Source of the DNA: Betaproteobacteria bacterium
Lineage (GTDB): Bacteria; Pseudomonadota; Gammaproteobacteria; Burkholderiales; SG8-41
DNA length: 64,000 bases
Reading direction: 5' to 3'
Assembly: GCA_028292435.1 (NCBI GenBank)
Contig: JAQGMI010000010.1
Location: forward strand, 1 to 64,000
Shown here one piece after another: positions 18,535-28,263 of this stretch. The notes under the pieces are model-generated. The model was not told the DNA's origin and searched no databases. It saw nothing but the letters and a program-made list of their open reading frames with translations. The position numbers were made by a program, and so were the translations under genes. The first letter of the stretch is position 1. Each line of letters starts with the position of its first letter.

Positions 18535-19767
18535 ATGACCGACACCTTGATCAAGGTTGATCTGACCCAATCGCCCACTGCTAACGAAAACATCCACAAC
18601 CGCTGGCACCCGGACATTCCGATGGCGGTCTGGGTCAAGCCCGGCGACGACTTCATTTTGGAAACCTTCGACTGGACCGGCGGCTTCATCAAGAACAACG
18701 ACAGCGCCGACGATGTGCGCGACATCGACCTGACGACCGTGCATTACCTGTCGGGTCCGGTCGGGGTCAAAGGCGCCGAGCCCGGCGACCTGCTGATCGT
18801 CGATCTGCTCGATATCGGCGCCAAGCCCGACAGCCTGTGGGGCTTCAATGGTTTTTTCTCAAAGAAAAACGGCGGTGGTTTCCTGACCGATCATTTTCCG
18901 CAGGCGCAAAAATCGATCTGGGATATCGAGGGCCTCTACACGCGCTCGCGGCATGTGCCAGGGGTCAGTTTCGCGGGGCTGATTCACCCCGGACTGATCG
19001 GCTGCCTGCCGGATCAGAAGATGCTCGACATGTGGAACAAGCGCGAGAGCGAGTTTGTTGCAACCGACCCGAAGCGCGTACCGCCGCTGTGTGCGGACAA
19101 CAATCCCGTCACCGCCCATCTGGGCAAGGCAACCGGTGCAGCGAAGGCCAAAGCCGCGGCCGAGTGTGCGCGCACCGTGCCGCCGCGCGAGCACGGCGGC
19201 AACTGCGATATCAAGGACCTGTCGCGCGGATCGAAAATCTATTTTCCGGTGTATGTCGACGGCGCCGGTCTTTCCGTCGGTGACCTGCACTTCAGTCAGG
19301 GCGACGGCGAAATTACTTTTTGCGGCGCAATTGAAATGGCCGGCTGGGTGCACATGCGAGTGAGTCTGCTCAAAGGCGGCATGGCCAAGTACGGCATCAA
19401 GAATCCTATTTTCAAGCCGAGCCCCATCACACCGACCTACAACGATTACCTGATCTTCGAAGGCATTTCGGTCGACGAGTACGGCAAGCAGCATTATCTC
19501 GACGTGCACGTCGCTTATCGGCAGGCCTGCTTGAACGCGATCGAGTATCTGAAAAAATTCGGCTACTCGGGGGCGCAAGCGCATTCGATTCTGGGCACGG
19601 CGCCGGTGCAGGGCCATATCAGCGGAGTGGTCGATATCCCCAACGCCTGCGCCACGCTGTGGCTGCCGACGCAGATCTTCGACTTCGACATCAACCCGTG
19701 CGCGGCCGGTCCGACCAAGTTCCTCGACGGTTCGATCGACATGCCGCTGTCGCCGGATCTGGTCTGA
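18535..19767 (+). CDS. fmdA: formamidase (acetamidase/formamidase family)
   Basis: This 410-residue enzyme has the full length of the FmdA formamidase described in Methylophilus methylotrophus; it hydrolyses formamide (and short amides) to ammonia and the acid in the cytosol. Landmarks are NRWHPDIPMAVWVKPGDDF, the FDWTGGFIKNNDSADDV segment, GPVGVKGAEPGDLL, GVSFAGLIHPGLIGC and the Zn/Ca-type core LHFSQGDGEITFCGAIEM. The ATG at 18535 follows AGGAG at 18522-18526. It lies between the Urt-1 transporter and fmdB, the same neighbourhood as the known formamidase locus, which ties the transporter to amide uptake. Confidence 0.93.
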   Translation: MTDTLIKVDLTQSPTANENIHNRWHPDIPMAVWVKPGDDFILETFDWTGGFIKNNDSADDVRDIDLTTVHYLSGPVGVKGAEPGDLLIVDLLDIGAKPDSLWGFNGFFSKKNGGGFLTDHFPQAQKSIWDIEGLYTRSRHVPGVSFAGLIHPGLIGCLPDQKMLDMWNKRESEFVATDPKRVPPLCADNNPVTAHLGKATGAAKAKAAAECARTVPPREHGGNCDIKDLSRGSKIYFPVYVDGAGLSVGDLHFSQGDGEITFCGAIEMAGWVHMRVSLLKGGMAKYGIKNPIFKPSPITPTYNDYLIFEGISVDEYGKQHYLDVHVAYRQACLNAIEYLKKFGYSGAQAHSILGTAPVQGHISGVVDIPNACATLWLPTQIFDFDINPCAAGPTKFLDGSIDMPLSPDLV

Positions 19768-19776
19768 GGCCAGCTG

Positions 19777-20112
19777 ATGCCGCTCTACGACTACGACTGC
19801 AAAGCGTGCGGTGGATTCGAAGCGATGCATACGCTCGCGCAACGCGATGAGCCTGCGGCATGTACCCGCTGCGGGGCATCATCGCCGCGAGTGCTCGTTG
19901 CGGCGCCGCGGCTTGCGCTGGTGCCGGAAACGCTGCGCACGGCGATGGAAACAAACGAGCGGGCACGCCACGAGCCGCAAAAATCGGGCAGCTATGCGAA
20001 GCATCCCGCGGGTTGCGGTTGCTGCAGCTCGGCCAAGCGCACGGCGACCATGAAGGATGCGCAGGGAAACAAGGCATTTCCGTCACGGCGGCCGTGGATG
20101 ATCAGCCACTGA
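19777..20112 (+). CDS. fmdB: FmdB-type zinc-ribbon protein
   Basis: This 111-residue protein opens with [12 protein letters not shown], the FmdB zinc-ribbon signature: C8-x2-C11 paired with C29-x2-C32. The rest is basic with a GCGCCS cluster near residue 88. FmdB proteins accompany formamidase genes and have been proposed to regulate or help them; the exact role is not established. It starts nine bases after the fmdA stop, so it is in the same operon. Length and motif are typical for the family. Confidence 0.85.
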   Translation: MPLYDYDCKACGGFEAMHTLAQRDEPAACTRCGASSPRVLVAAPRLALVPETLRTAMETNERARHEPQKSGSYAKHPAGCGCCSSAKRTATMKDAQGNKAFPSRRPWMISH

Positions 20113-20140
20113 CGCGCCGTGCACCACACAGGAGAACGAT

Positions 20141-21181
20141 ATGCACCATGGCGATATTTCGAGCAGCAAGGACACCGTCGGCGTCGCGGTCGTCAATTAC
20201 AAAATGCCGCGCCTGCACACCAAGGCGGACATCATTGCGAACGCGAAGAACATCGCGGACATGCTGGTCGGCATGAAAACCGGGCTGCCGGGCATGGATC
20301 TCGTCATCTTTCCGGAATACAGCACGCACGGCATCATGTACGACTCAAAAGAGATGTACGCAAATGCCGCGACCGTGCCCGGTGAAGAAACCGAAATCTT
20401 TGCAGCGGCCTGCCGTAAAGCGAAGGTCTGGGGTGTGTTCTCGCTGACCGGCGAGCGCCATGAAGAACATCCGAACAAGGCGCCGTACAACACGCTGATC
20501 CTGATGAACGATCAGGGCGAGATCGTGCAGAAGTATCGCAAGATCATGCCGTGGGTGCCCATCGAAGGCTGGTATCCCGGCAACTGCACCTACGTCAGCG
20601 ACGGACCGAAGGGGCTGAAGATCAGCCTGATCATCTGCGACGACGGCAACTATCCGGAGATCTGGCGCGACTGCGCGATGAAGGGCGCCGAACTGATTAT
20701 TCGCTGCCAGGGCTATATGTATCCGGCGAAGGAACAGCAGATTCTGATTTCGAAAGCGATGGCCTTTGCCAACAATGTTTATGTGGCGGTCGCCAACGCG
20801 TCCGGTTTCGACGGCGTGTATTCGTATTTCGGCCATTCGGCCATCATCGGTTTCGACGGCCGCACGCTCGGCGAATGCGGTGAAGAAGAGATGGGCGTGC
20901 AGTATGCCGCGCTCTCCAAGCATCTGATCCGCGATTTCCGCAAGCACGGGCAGAGCGAAAACCACCTCTTCAAGCTGCTGCATCGCGGCTACACCGGTCT
21001 CATCAACTCGCGTGAAGGCGACAAGGGCCTTGCTGCGTGTCCGTACGAGTTTTACGGCAAGTGGATCAGCGATCCGGAAGGCATGCGCAAGCAGGTCGAG
21101 GCCATCACGCGCGGCACCGTCGGCACTGAAGAGGCGCCGATCGACGGGATACCGAACCCGGCAACGCTGGCTCACCGCTAA
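20141..21181 (+). CDS. amiE: aliphatic amidase (acylamide amidohydrolase)
   Basis: This 346-residue enzyme has exactly the length of Pseudomonas AmiE and resembles it along its whole length. It is a nitrilase-superfamily enzyme with the catalytic triad at the expected positions: E59 (FPEYS), K134 (QKYRKI) and C166 ([10 protein letters not shown]). It releases ammonia from acetamide, propionamide and similar amides in the cytosol. Formamidase AmiF is the close alternative, but the N-terminal [20 protein letters not shown] and the length favour AmiE. The ATG at 20141 follows AGGAG (20130-20134). It is the third catalytic gene in the urt-1/fmd operon; no AmiC/AmiR-type regulator lies nearby. Confidence 0.95.
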   Translation: MHHGDISSSKDTVGVAVVNYKMPRLHTKADIIANAKNIADMLVGMKTGLPGMDLVIFPEYSTHGIMYDSKEMYANAATVPGEETEIFAAACRKAKVWGVFSLTGERHEEHPNKAPYNTLILMNDQGEIVQKYRKIMPWVPIEGWYPGNCTYVSDGPKGLKISLIICDDGNYPEIWRDCAMKGAELIIRCQGYMYPAKEQQILISKAMAFANNVYVAVANASGFDGVYSYFGHSAIIGFDGRTLGECGEEEMGVQYAALSKHLIRDFRKHGQSENHLFKLLHRGYTGLINSREGDKGLAACPYEFYGKWISDPEGMRKQVEAITRGTVGTEEAPIDGIPNPATLAHR

Positions 21182-21221
21182 GCACTGCGTGACCTTCGGC
21201 GTGGGCTCCGTGGATTCAACG

Positions 21222-22031
21222 ATGAGCGCGATCGCCACTGATCCGCTTGCCGCATACCGCGTCGCGAACGAGCCGTTCTACCAACCGGCGAACGACGAAA
21301 TTTCTCTGTTCGAAGCCGCCTATGCCCGCCGGCTCCCGTTCATCCTGAAGGGGCCAACAGGATGCGGCAAGACGCGCTTCATCGAGCACATGGCGTGGCG
21401 GCTGCAGCGGCCGTTGCTCACGGTCGCCTGTCACGAAGACCTCAACGCCGGGGATCTGATCGGCCGCTGGCTGCTCGACAGCGACAGCACCCGGTGGCAG
21501 GACGGCCCGCTGACGCTCGCCGCGCGCTTCGGCGGCATCTGTTATCTCGACGAACTGGTCGAGGCACGCGCCAACACGACCGTGGTCATTCATCCATTGG
21601 CCGACTCGCGCCGGATACTACCGCTGGCCCCGTGCAACGAGATCGTGCACGCACATCCCGATTTTCAACTCGTGATTTCATATAACCCGTCGCCGTCGCG
21701 GCGCGAAATGAAAGCGGCCACGCGACAGCGGTTTTGCGCGATGGAATTCGCCTATCCGGATGCGGAACACGAGACAGCAATCGTTGCGCGCGAAACCGGA
21801 CTCGATGACAAGCGCGCGGCCGCCGTCGTCAGCTTCGGTGTGCGCACGCGTCGTCTGCAAAACACGGGTCTGGATGAAGGTGCCTCGACGCGCATGCTGG
21901 TTCGTGCCGCCATTCTCGTCACCCAGGGCTTGTCGCTCACCGCGGCTTGCCGGCTCGCGATCGTCGACGCGCTGAGCGATGACCGATCGGTACAGGAGGC
22001 ATTGCACGCGGCGCTCGATGCGTCTTTCTGA
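21222..22031 (+). CDS. MoxR-type AAA+ ATPase (CbbQ/NirQ/NorQ group)
   Basis: This 269-residue AAA+ protein has Walker A GPTGCGKT (44-51), Walker B ICYLDE (106-111), an ACHEDLNAGDLIGRW segment typical of CbbQ/NirQ/NorQ, and sensor 1 region ISYNPS. These ATPases pair with a VWA protein and remodel or load cofactor into a target enzyme (Rubisco for CbbQO, NO reductase for NorQD). The ATG at 21222 gives the family's N-terminus; an earlier in-frame ATG at 21012 would overlap amiE by 170 bases and is rejected. It sits 40 bases after amiE and ten before the VWA gene, so amidase or formamidase is the likely client (inference). Confidence 0.88.
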   Translation: MSAIATDPLAAYRVANEPFYQPANDEISLFEAAYARRLPFILKGPTGCGKTRFIEHMAWRLQRPLLTVACHEDLNAGDLIGRWLLDSDSTRWQDGPLTLAARFGGICYLDELVEARANTTVVIHPLADSRRILPLAPCNEIVHAHPDFQLVISYNPSPSRREMKAATRQRFCAMEFAYPDAEHETAIVARETGLDDKRAAAVVSFGVRTRRLQNTGLDEGASTRMLVRAAILVTQGLSLTAACRLAIVDALSDDRSVQEALHAALDASF

Positions 22032-22040
22032 GCGGATGCC

Positions 22041-23609
22041 ATGCCGCTGACCGCGTCCGTCGCGATGTCCACGACGCCACTCACGCATTGGCTGCGGCTG
22101 CTGTGGAACATCTCGCCGCCGCTCAACACAGGTAGCGATCTGCCGTTCATTGCCGAAGGGCGAATACATTTGCCGGCCTGCACTAACTGGCATGGGCATC
22201 GGGCAGCGGCGGCACATGCGGCGGCTCATCTGGTTTATTCGCCGACGACATTCGACGGTGCCGGGCTCGTGCCGATTGCGCGTGCAGTGATGGCGATGCT
22301 CGAAGATGCGCGGGTTGAAGCACTCGCAATGCGCGAGCTGCCGGGACTTTCCCGATTGTGGCGGCCGCATCATGTCGCAACGCCCGCGCTCGGCTCCACG
22401 TTCGAGGCGCTGCTCGAGCGCCTTGCGCGCGCGCTGATCGACCCTGATTACGAGGATCCCGATGCCTGGGTGCGCAAAGGCAGGGACCTGTTCCATTCGG
22501 ACCTGGCGCTGAATCCAGCCGGCATCAAAACGATTGCACTTCGGCTCGGTCACGATATCGGCCAGATGCGGTTGCAGTTCAACGTTAAAACGTACCGGAC
22601 GGCGCCGGCGTACCGCGACGACAGCCGGTGGATGTGGTCTGCCGATTTGTTGGGCGCGGCATCTCCGCCGAAAACCTCGGGTGCCAGTCGGGCACAGGAC
22701 GATGAGATCGCGCCGAGCGTTGATGGTGAGTCGATCGTTGTTCGCTATCCGGAGTGGGATCGACTGATTTCACGGCACCGTGTTGGTTGGTGTACGGTCG
22801 TCCAGCACTTGGCAACGACGCCAAAAGTCAGTGTTGCGCATGACGATTCGTTCATGCGCGAATCTGTCCGGCGCCTGCGCGTGCCGTTGCGCTCTCTTAA
22901 GACGGCGTTCGCCCCGCGGCGTCGCCCCGAAGAGGGCGAGACCTTCGATATCGATGCGCTCATAGACCGGCAGGTCGGACGTCGCATGCGCAGCACTGCG
23001 GCGATGCCCGTGTATCGCGGCCCCGATCCGCGCGAAGAGCGTACGGCGGTGTGCATCTTGATCGATCAATCCGCATCGACGGCGGGATTGTGCAAGTCCG
23101 GCGGCCAAACGATTCTGGAATTCGCCACGGCGACCGCGGGCGCCGCCGGCGCGGCGCTGGACGGTGAAGGCGTGCCGTGCATAATTGCCGGTTTCAGTTC
23201 GCACGGACGGCACGACGTGCGTGTGACGCTGGTTAAGCCGTTCGACAAGGTATTCGACCGAAGCGTGGGTCTGCGGTTGCATAGTCTGCGCGCGCGCGGC
23301 TCAACGCGTCTCGGCGCCGCGCTTCGTCATGCGAGCAGTCAGATCGCGAATCGAAGCAGTGGATCGTCATGGGTCATTTTGATTTCCGACGGCGAACCCC
23401 ACGACATCGACGTGCACGATTCGCGTTATCTCGTCGAAGATGCGCGTGACGCGGTCAACACCGCTGCGCGTGCCGGCGTGCGCATCGGTTGTCTTGTCGC
23501 CGGCAACGGACGCGGTGAAGACGTCAGGCGGATTTTCGGCCGATCGGGCGTGCAGACCGTCAACGAGCTCGACGAAGTGCCGCGCGCAATTCGTCGGCTG
23601 CTCGCATGA
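22041..23609 (+). CDS. VWA-domain protein of the CbbO/NorD group
   Basis: This 522-residue protein has an N-terminal helical half (about 1-290) and a C-terminal von Willebrand A domain (335-522). An intact MIDAS motif D342-x-S344-x-S346 (ILIDQSAST), SRGSTRLG-like threonine loop (ARGSTRLGAALR) and SWVILISDGEPHDID complete the metal site. There is no signal peptide. CbbO/NorD proteins act as adaptors between a MoxR-type ATPase and the protein it remodels. The gene follows the ATPase by nine bases and closes the urt-1 operon. An ATG at 22065 is an alternative start. This pairing beside an amidase is unusual among characterised systems. Confidence 0.85.
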   Translation: MPLTASVAMSTTPLTHWLRLLWNISPPLNTGSDLPFIAEGRIHLPACTNWHGHRAAAAHAAAHLVYSPTTFDGAGLVPIARAVMAMLEDARVEALAMRELPGLSRLWRPHHVATPALGSTFEALLERLARALIDPDYEDPDAWVRKGRDLFHSDLALNPAGIKTIALRLGHDIGQMRLQFNVKTYRTAPAYRDDSRWMWSADLLGAASPPKTSGASRAQDDEIAPSVDGESIVVRYPEWDRLISRHRVGWCTVVQHLATTPKVSVAHDDSFMRESVRRLRVPLRSLKTAFAPRRRPEEGETFDIDALIDRQVGRRMRSTAAMPVYRGPDPREERTAVCILIDQSASTAGLCKSGGQTILEFATATAGAAGAALDGEGVPCIIAGFSSHGRHDVRVTLVKPFDKVFDRSVGLRLHSLRARGSTRLGAALRHASSQIANRSSGSSWVILISDGEPHDIDVHDSRYLVEDARDAVNTAARAGVRIGCLVAGNGRGEDVRRIFGRSGVQTVNELDEVPRAIRRLLA

Positions 23610-23654
23610 GCGTGCGATTCAGCAAGTGATGCTGATTGCCATCGCGAATATCGA

Positions 23655-24050
23655 CTAGACGGGCGTCGCTAACATGCTCACATGCGCGGCGACGATGCGC
23701 CAGCCTAGCGGCGTGCGCATCCACGTGTGGCTTTGCCGGCCGACTTTGCCGCCGCGTTCGAATTCACAGTTGGCGGTGCCGAAATCGCGCCCGTACGTCG
23801 TGACGACGACCTTGAGCAATTTACGCGCGAGCCCGGCCGGTGAGCGTGCGCCGCGAAATTTGGCGATCTCGTCGTGACCGTAAAGGTTTTCCGTCGCGCC
23901 ATAGCGCAAGGTGCGCGCATCGTTCCAGAAGAGTTCATCGAGGACCGCGACGTCATTCGTTACAAGAGCGGCTTCATAGCGCTCGAATGCGGCCGTTACT
24001 TCGGCGACGACGTCGGGCAGATTAATTTCCAATGACGCGGCGACGCTCAT
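23655..24050 (-). CDS. atzH: AtzH/HpxZ family protein (DUF3225, SnoaL-like fold)
   Basis: This 131-residue protein has the family's [24 protein letters not shown] motif, the [13 protein letters not shown] stretch and [19 protein letters not shown], features of AtzH/HpxZ. AtzH acts after AtzEG in the cyanuric-acid pathway on 1,3-dicarboxyurea; HpxZ belongs to oxalurate/allantoin-type catabolism. The ATG at 24050 overlaps the atzE stop by four bases, so it is the last gene of the atzGEH set at the end of the urt-2 operon. The neighbouring urease and urea transporters favour the carboxybiuret/urea pathway over oxalurate. Confidence 0.85.
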   Translation of the reverse strand: MSVAASLEINLPDVVAEVTAAFERYEAALVTNDVAVLDELFWNDARTLRYGATENLYGHDEIAKFRGARSPAGLARKLLKVVVTTYGRDFGTANCEFERGGKVGRQSHTWMRTPLGWRIVAAHVSMLATPV

Positions 24051-25438
24051 AGCGCTGCGATTGGCGCGCGCGCAATGCCCGCAGCTTCAAGTGCGGCGGC
24101 AACCCGCAGGCAAAGGTCTTCACGCCACGGCGCCGCAATCACCTGGATGCCGATCGGCATGCGGCCGGTGCGATGAATCGGCACGGCCGCAACTGGCAGC
24201 CCAATGAATGAGATTGGCTGAGTGAAAATTCCCATGTTTGGACGGATCGGCATCGTTTCGCCTGCAATGGTAACGGTTTCGGCGCCGATCGGGGTCGCCG
24301 TCACCGGCGTTGCGGGTGCGATGATCACGTCAACGTCCACGAACAGCGCGGCGACACGCTGTGCGTACCAGTGCCGAAAACGTTGCGCCTGTAAATACCA
24401 CGCCGCTGGTACCAGCGCGCCTGCGAGGAAACGGTCGCGCGAGAGCGGTTCGAAATCCTGTGCCCGGCGCCGTAGATTGTGCAAATGCAGGTTCGCGCCT
24501 TCGCTGGCGGTTATCAAATAGGCGGCGGCGCGCGCGCGGGCCGTTTCCGGCAGCGTGACGCGCTGCTTGATCTTGAGCGCGCTTGCGGCGATATTCACCG
24601 CCTCCAACGCATCATCGCTGGCACGCGACTCGAAATAATCCGCTGCCACGGCAATCCGCAGCCCATCGCTGCCACGATTGAGTTCAGGCAAACACGGTTC
24701 GATCGCGCGACCAACGCATGCAGCGTCATTGGCGTCAGTGCCTTGCATCGCGTCGTAAGTCACTGCAAGGTCTTTTGCGCACCGACCGAACGGGCCGAGG
24801 TGGTCGAGACTGGCGACGAAAGGGAAAGTCCCCGTGCGCGGCAGACGGCCGAACGTCGGTTTCAGGCCGAACACGCCACATAAAGAGGAGGGCACTCGAA
24901 TCGAACCGTTGGTGTCCGAGCCGAGCGTAAACGGCACAAGCCCGCCCGCGACGGCCGCTGCGGAACCGCCCGACGAGCCGCCGGCGATGCAGTCGAGCGC
25001 GTGTGGGTTGCGTGTTGGGCCATAGTGCGTGTTTTCGGTCGTAAAACCGTACGCATACTCGTCCATGTTCAACGCGCCGATCAACACCGCACCCGCCGCT
25101 TTGAGGCGCTGCATCAATACCGCATCGCTCGCCGCTGGCGCACGCTCGGCATTGATCTTTGAACCCGCTAATGTGGGAAGCCCGGCAATGTCGAAAAGGT
25201 TTTTGACGGCGTACGGCACGCCCGCAAGCTGGCCGGGGTCGCGACCGGCGGCGCGCGCTCCGTCAACCGCTGCAGCTTCACTGAGAGCGCGCTCCGCCGT
25301 CACAGCGGTAAAACAGTTCAGTCGCGGATCGAGCGCTGCGACGCGCTTCAACGTCGCCTGCGTCAATTCGAGCGCGGTGACTTCGCCGCTGCGCACGGCA
25401 GCCGCAATCTCGGTTACCGGGGCGTCGGCGGCGAGCAT
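24047..25438 (-). CDS. atzE: AtzE-family amidohydrolase (1-carboxybiuret hydrolase catalytic subunit; HpxY-like)
   Basis: This 463-residue amidase-signature enzyme has its triad in place: K79 (YAVKNLFD), cis-Ser S155 ([10 protein letters not shown]) and nucleophile S179 (DTNGSIRVP). The [18 protein letters not shown] segment and the [10 protein letters not shown]-terminus match AtzE. AtzE with the small AtzG subunit deaminates 1-carboxybiuret to 1,3-dicarboxyurea in the cytosol. It overlaps atzG by 25 bases and atzH by four, a tightly coupled cassette. HpxY of oxalurate catabolism is a close relative and cannot be excluded from sequence alone. Confidence 0.88.
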   Translation of the reverse strand: MLAADAPVTEIAAAVRSGEVTALELTQATLKRVAALDPRLNCFTAVTAERALSEAAAVDGARAAGRDPGQLAGVPYAVKNLFDIAGLPTLAGSKINAERAPAASDAVLMQRLKAAGAVLIGALNMDEYAYGFTTENTHYGPTRNPHALDCIAGGSSGGSAAAVAGGLVPFTLGSDTNGSIRVPSSLCGVFGLKPTFGRLPRTGTFPFVASLDHLGPFGRCAKDLAVTYDAMQGTDANDAACVGRAIEPCLPELNRGSDGLRIAVAADYFESRASDDALEAVNIAASALKIKQRVTLPETARARAAAYLITASEGANLHLHNLRRRAQDFEPLSRDRFLAGALVPAAWYLQAQRFRHWYAQRVAALFVDVDVIIAPATPVTATPIGAETVTIAGETMPIRPNMGIFTQPISFIGLPVAAVPIHRTGRMPIGIQVIAAPWREDLCLRVAAALEAAGIARAPIAAL

Positions 25439-25620
25439 GGCGTGAAAACCGCGGCATGCTCGTCGCTGTCGGCGAGCGGATACTCGTTCACCAGTGCGGC
25501 CATGCCCGCGATCAATTGGAAATAACTCGTTACACCCGGCACATGCTCCGGCGCGAGGTCAAGATCGACGGTGCGCGCGGCATGCAATACATCGGCATAG
25601 TCTATGAGAATCGGCTTCAT
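25414..25620 (-). CDS. atzG: AtzG-type small subunit (DUF4089)
   Basis: This 68-residue protein carries the helical DUF4089 pattern (DYADVLHAARTVDLDLAPEH, GVTSYFQLIAGMAALVNEYPL). In the cyanuric-acid pathway AtzG is required for folding and activity of AtzE and forms a heterotetramer with it. It is directly upstream of, and overlaps, atzE, the canonical order. It starts 20 bases after the urtE-2 stop, so it belongs to the urt-2 operon. The size is typical. Confidence 0.85.
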   Translation of the reverse strand: MKPILIDYADVLHAARTVDLDLAPEHVPGVTSYFQLIAGMAALVNEYPLADSDEHAAVFTPCSPPTPR

Positions 25621-25640
25621 GAACGCGAGAATCTTACGTA

Positions 25641-26333
25641 CTACAACGCCAGACAGGCGCGCACGTTCTCGGCATCCATGTTCTTGCCCAGCCCCTGCTT
25701 GATGATTTCGCCGCGCGACATCACGAGGTAATGATCGGCGAGCGATTTGGCGAAGTCGTAGTACTGTTCTACCAGCAGCACCGCCATGTCGCCGCCTTTG
25801 GTCAGCGACGAAATCACGTTGCCGATGTCTTTAATGATCGACGGCTGGATGCCTTCGGTCGGTTCGTCGAGAATCAATATCTTTGGGTCGGCTGCCAGTG
25901 CGCGGCCGATGGCCAGCTGCTGCTGCTGTCCGCCGGACAAGTCGCCGCCGCGCCGGTGAAGCATGTCTTTCAACACCGGAAACATTTCGAAGATGCGGGT
26001 CGGAATCGCGCTCTTGCCCTTTTTAGGCGCGAGTCCCATTTGCAAATTCTCTTCAACGGTCAGGCGCGGAAAAATTTCGCGTCCTTGAGGCACATAGCCA
26101 ATGCCGAGCCGCGCGCGTTCATAGGGAGGCAACGACGTGATGTCCTTACCGTCAAACTTGAGCGCACCTGAGCGCGTGCCGACGACGCCGACCAGGCACT
26201 TCAGCAAAGTGGTCTTGCCGACGCCGTTGCGACCGAGAATCGTGGTGCAGGCGCCGGCCGGCACTTCGAAGCTCAAGTCGCGCAGGATGTGACTGCCGCC
26301 GTAATACTGATTGAGTCCTGATATCGAAAGCAT
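25641..26333 (-). CDS. urtE: urea ABC transporter ATPase UrtE (copy 2)
   Basis: This 230-residue ABC ATPase has Walker A GRNGVGKTT, GYVPQGREIFPRLTVEEN, the signature LSGGQQQQLAIGRAL, and Walker B ILILDEPTEGIQPSIIKDI. This is the standard UrtE sequence pattern, closer to textbook UrtE than copy 1 (GVGKT rather than GMGKT). It is separated from urtD-2 by two bases and followed by atzG. It forms the cytosolic motor of Urt-2 with UrtD-2. Confidence 0.95.
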   Translation of the reverse strand: MLSISGLNQYYGGSHILRDLSFEVPAGACTTILGRNGVGKTTLLKCLVGVVGTRSGALKFDGKDITSLPPYERARLGIGYVPQGREIFPRLTVEENLQMGLAPKKGKSAIPTRIFEMFPVLKDMLHRRGGDLSGGQQQQLAIGRALAADPKILILDEPTEGIQPSIIKDIGNVISSLTKGGDMAVLLVEQYYDFAKSLADHYLVMSRGEIIKQGLGKNMDAENVRACLAL

Positions 26334-26335
26334 GG

Positions 26336-27187
26336 TTAGCGGCCCAAATAGACTTCAATTACACGCTGATCGTTCTGCACCGTGTCCATCGAGCCTTCGG
26401 CGAGCACGCTGCCTTCGTGCAGCACGGTCACTTTGCGCGCAATGCGCGTGACGAAATCCATGTCGTGCTCGACCACGACGAGCGAATGCAGGCCGGCGAG
26501 TGTGTTGCAAAGTTCGGCGGTGCGCTCGGTTTCGTCATCGGTCATGCCGGCGACTGGCTCGTCGAGCAGCAGCAGTTGCGGCTCCTGCATCAGCAGCATG
26601 CCGATCTCGAGCCACTGTTTCTGGCCGTGCGAGAGTAACCCGGCGGGCCGATCGGCCGAATCGCCGAGCTGAATGAGCGCGAGCGTGGCGGCGATTTTGT
26701 CGCCCTGTTCGGAATCGAGTTCGATCATCAGGCTGTGGCGCACGCGCTTGTCGGTCTTCATCGCGAGTTCAAGGTTTTCAAACACCGTGTGATGTTCGAA
26801 TACCGTCGGCTTCTGGAATTTGCGCCCGATGCCCGCATGCGCGATTTCCGCTTCTGTGAGGCGCGCGAGATCGATGTTCTGGCCGAAGAAAGCGGTGCCG
26901 GTATCGGCGCGCGTTTTGCCGGTGATCACATCCATCATGGTGGTTTTGCCGGCGCCGTTGGGACCGATGATGCAACGCAATTCACCGGTCTCGATCATGA
27001 GGCTTAGTTTGTTGAGCGCCCTGAAGCCGTCGAAGCTCACCGTAATATCGTCGAGATAAAGAATGGCGCCGTGCGCGAGATCGACGGCGCCGGGCTCGAC
27101 AACGCGCCCCTGCGTGGCCTGCGGATCGTCGCGTGACTGCAGCGCGTCGGCGTTGCTTGTGTTGTTCATGCGCGGCGCGCCTTCCAT
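26336..27187 (-). CDS. urtD: urea ABC transporter ATPase UrtD (copy 2)
   Basis: This 283-residue ABC ATPase has a polar N-terminal extension of about 40 residues, Walker A GPNGAGKTT, GIGRKFQKPTVFEHHTVFENLE, the degenerate signature LLSHGQKQWLEIG, and Walker B LLLLDEPVAGMTDDETE followed by VVVEHDMDFV. This is typical UrtD. Its start overlaps urtC-2 by 22 bases; an ATG at 27172 is an alternative that still overlaps. It lies in the minus-strand urt-2 operon. Confidence 0.95.
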   Translation of the reverse strand: MEGAPRMNNTSNADALQSRDDPQATQGRVVEPGAVDLAHGAILYLDDITVSFDGFRALNKLSLMIETGELRCIIGPNGAGKTTMMDVITGKTRADTGTAFFGQNIDLARLTEAEIAHAGIGRKFQKPTVFEHHTVFENLELAMKTDKRVRHSLMIELDSEQGDKIAATLALIQLGDSADRPAGLLSHGQKQWLEIGMLLMQEPQLLLLDEPVAGMTDDETERTAELCNTLAGLHSLVVVEHDMDFVTRIARKVTVLHEGSVLAEGSMDTVQNDQRVIEVYLGR

Positions 27188-28263
27188 TGGCCGACGACGC
27201 CCATCACGCCTTTTGGCATGAAGAGCGTAACGGCGATAAACAGAAGCCCGAGAAAGAACAGCCAGTATTCAGGGAATGCAACGGTGAACCAGCTCTTCGC
27301 GCCGTTGACGATGCCGGCGCCGAGCAGTGCGCCGACGAGCGTGCCGCGGCCGCCTACGGCAACCCAGATCGCGATCTCGATCGAATTGGCAGGGGACATC
27401 TCGCTTGGATTAATGATGCCGACCTGCGGCACATAGAGCGCACCGGCGATGCCGCAAATCACGGCCGACAACGTCCAGATGAATAATTTGTACCAGAGCG
27501 GGTTGTAGCCGGAAAACATGACGCGGCTTTCGGCGTCGCGGATTGCGGTCAGCACGCGGCCGAATTTGGATTGCACGAGGTAGCGCGCAAACAGCAGGAT
27601 CGCCATCAGCGTGACGCCGGTGATAATGAATAGCGACATGCGCGTCTGCGACGTCGCTATCGGCAAATCGAGAATCCGCTTGAAGTCGGTAAACCCGTTG
27701 TTGCCGCCGAAGCCGGTGTCGTTGCGGAAGAACAGCAGCATGAACGCGAAGGTGAGTGCCTGCGTGATGATCGAAAAATACACGCCCTTGATGCGCGAGC
27801 GGAAGGCGAAGAAGCCGAACACGAACGCAAGCAGGCCGGGAACGAGCACAACAAGCAGCAGGCAGTACCAGAAACTGGACGTGCCGGCCCAGTACCACGG
27901 GTATGCTTTCCAGTCGAGAAACACCATGAAGTCCGGCAGCGGGCTGTGGTAAACGCCGTCGAGTCCGATCGAGCGCATCAGATACATGCCCATCGCATAG
28001 CCGCCGAGTGCGAAGAAGAGGCCGTGTCCCAGGCTCAGGATGCCGGTATAGCCCCAGATCAGATCCATTGCGAGGGCGACCATCGCATAGCACATGATTT
28101 TGCCGGCGAGTGCCACGAAGTAATCGGATAGATAGAACGCGCTGTCTTTGGGCACCACCAGGTTCAGCAGCGGAAAAACGACGAGCACGACCAGCATGAA
28201 AGCGCCGATAGCCGCCCAGCCTTTGGCTCCATACAGCCGCGTAATTTTGTTGGCGACGCCCAT
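27166..28263 (-). CDS. urtC: urea ABC transporter permease UrtC (copy 2)
   Basis: This 365-residue LivM/UrtC permease has about ten hydrophobic segments, with the motifs DLIWGYTGILSLGHGLFFALGGYAMG (in pieces), YFSIITQALTF, FGGNNGFTDFKRIL (the NNG motif typical of urea-specific UrtC) and AVGGRGTLVGALLGAG. It lacks the Ala/Pro tail of copy 1. It abuts urtB-2 with no spacer. It forms the transport channel in the inner membrane with UrtB-2. Confidence 0.93.
   Translation of the reverse strand: MGVANKITRLYGAKGWAAIGAFMLVVLVVFPLLNLVVPKDSAFYLSDYFVALAGKIMCYAMVALAMDLIWGYTGILSLGHGLFFALGGYAMGMYLMRSIGLDGVYHSPLPDFMVFLDWKAYPWYWAGTSSFWYCLLLVVLVPGLLAFVFGFFAFRSRIKGVYFSIITQALTFAFMLLFFRNDTGFGGNNGFTDFKRILDLPIATSQTRMSLFIITGVTLMAILLFARYLVQSKFGRVLTAIRDAESRVMFSGYNPLWYKLFIWTLSAVICGIAGALYVPQVGIINPSEMSPANSIEIAIWVAVGGRGTLVGALLGAGIVNGAKSWFTVAFPEYWLFFLGLLFIAVTLFMPKGVMGVVGQWKARRA

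Noticed and set aside
21012..21221. Longer form of the MoxR-type ATPase starting inside amiE
   Set aside because: The extra 70 residues are a frame-shadow of amiE (Arg/Ser-rich) and are absent from the family.
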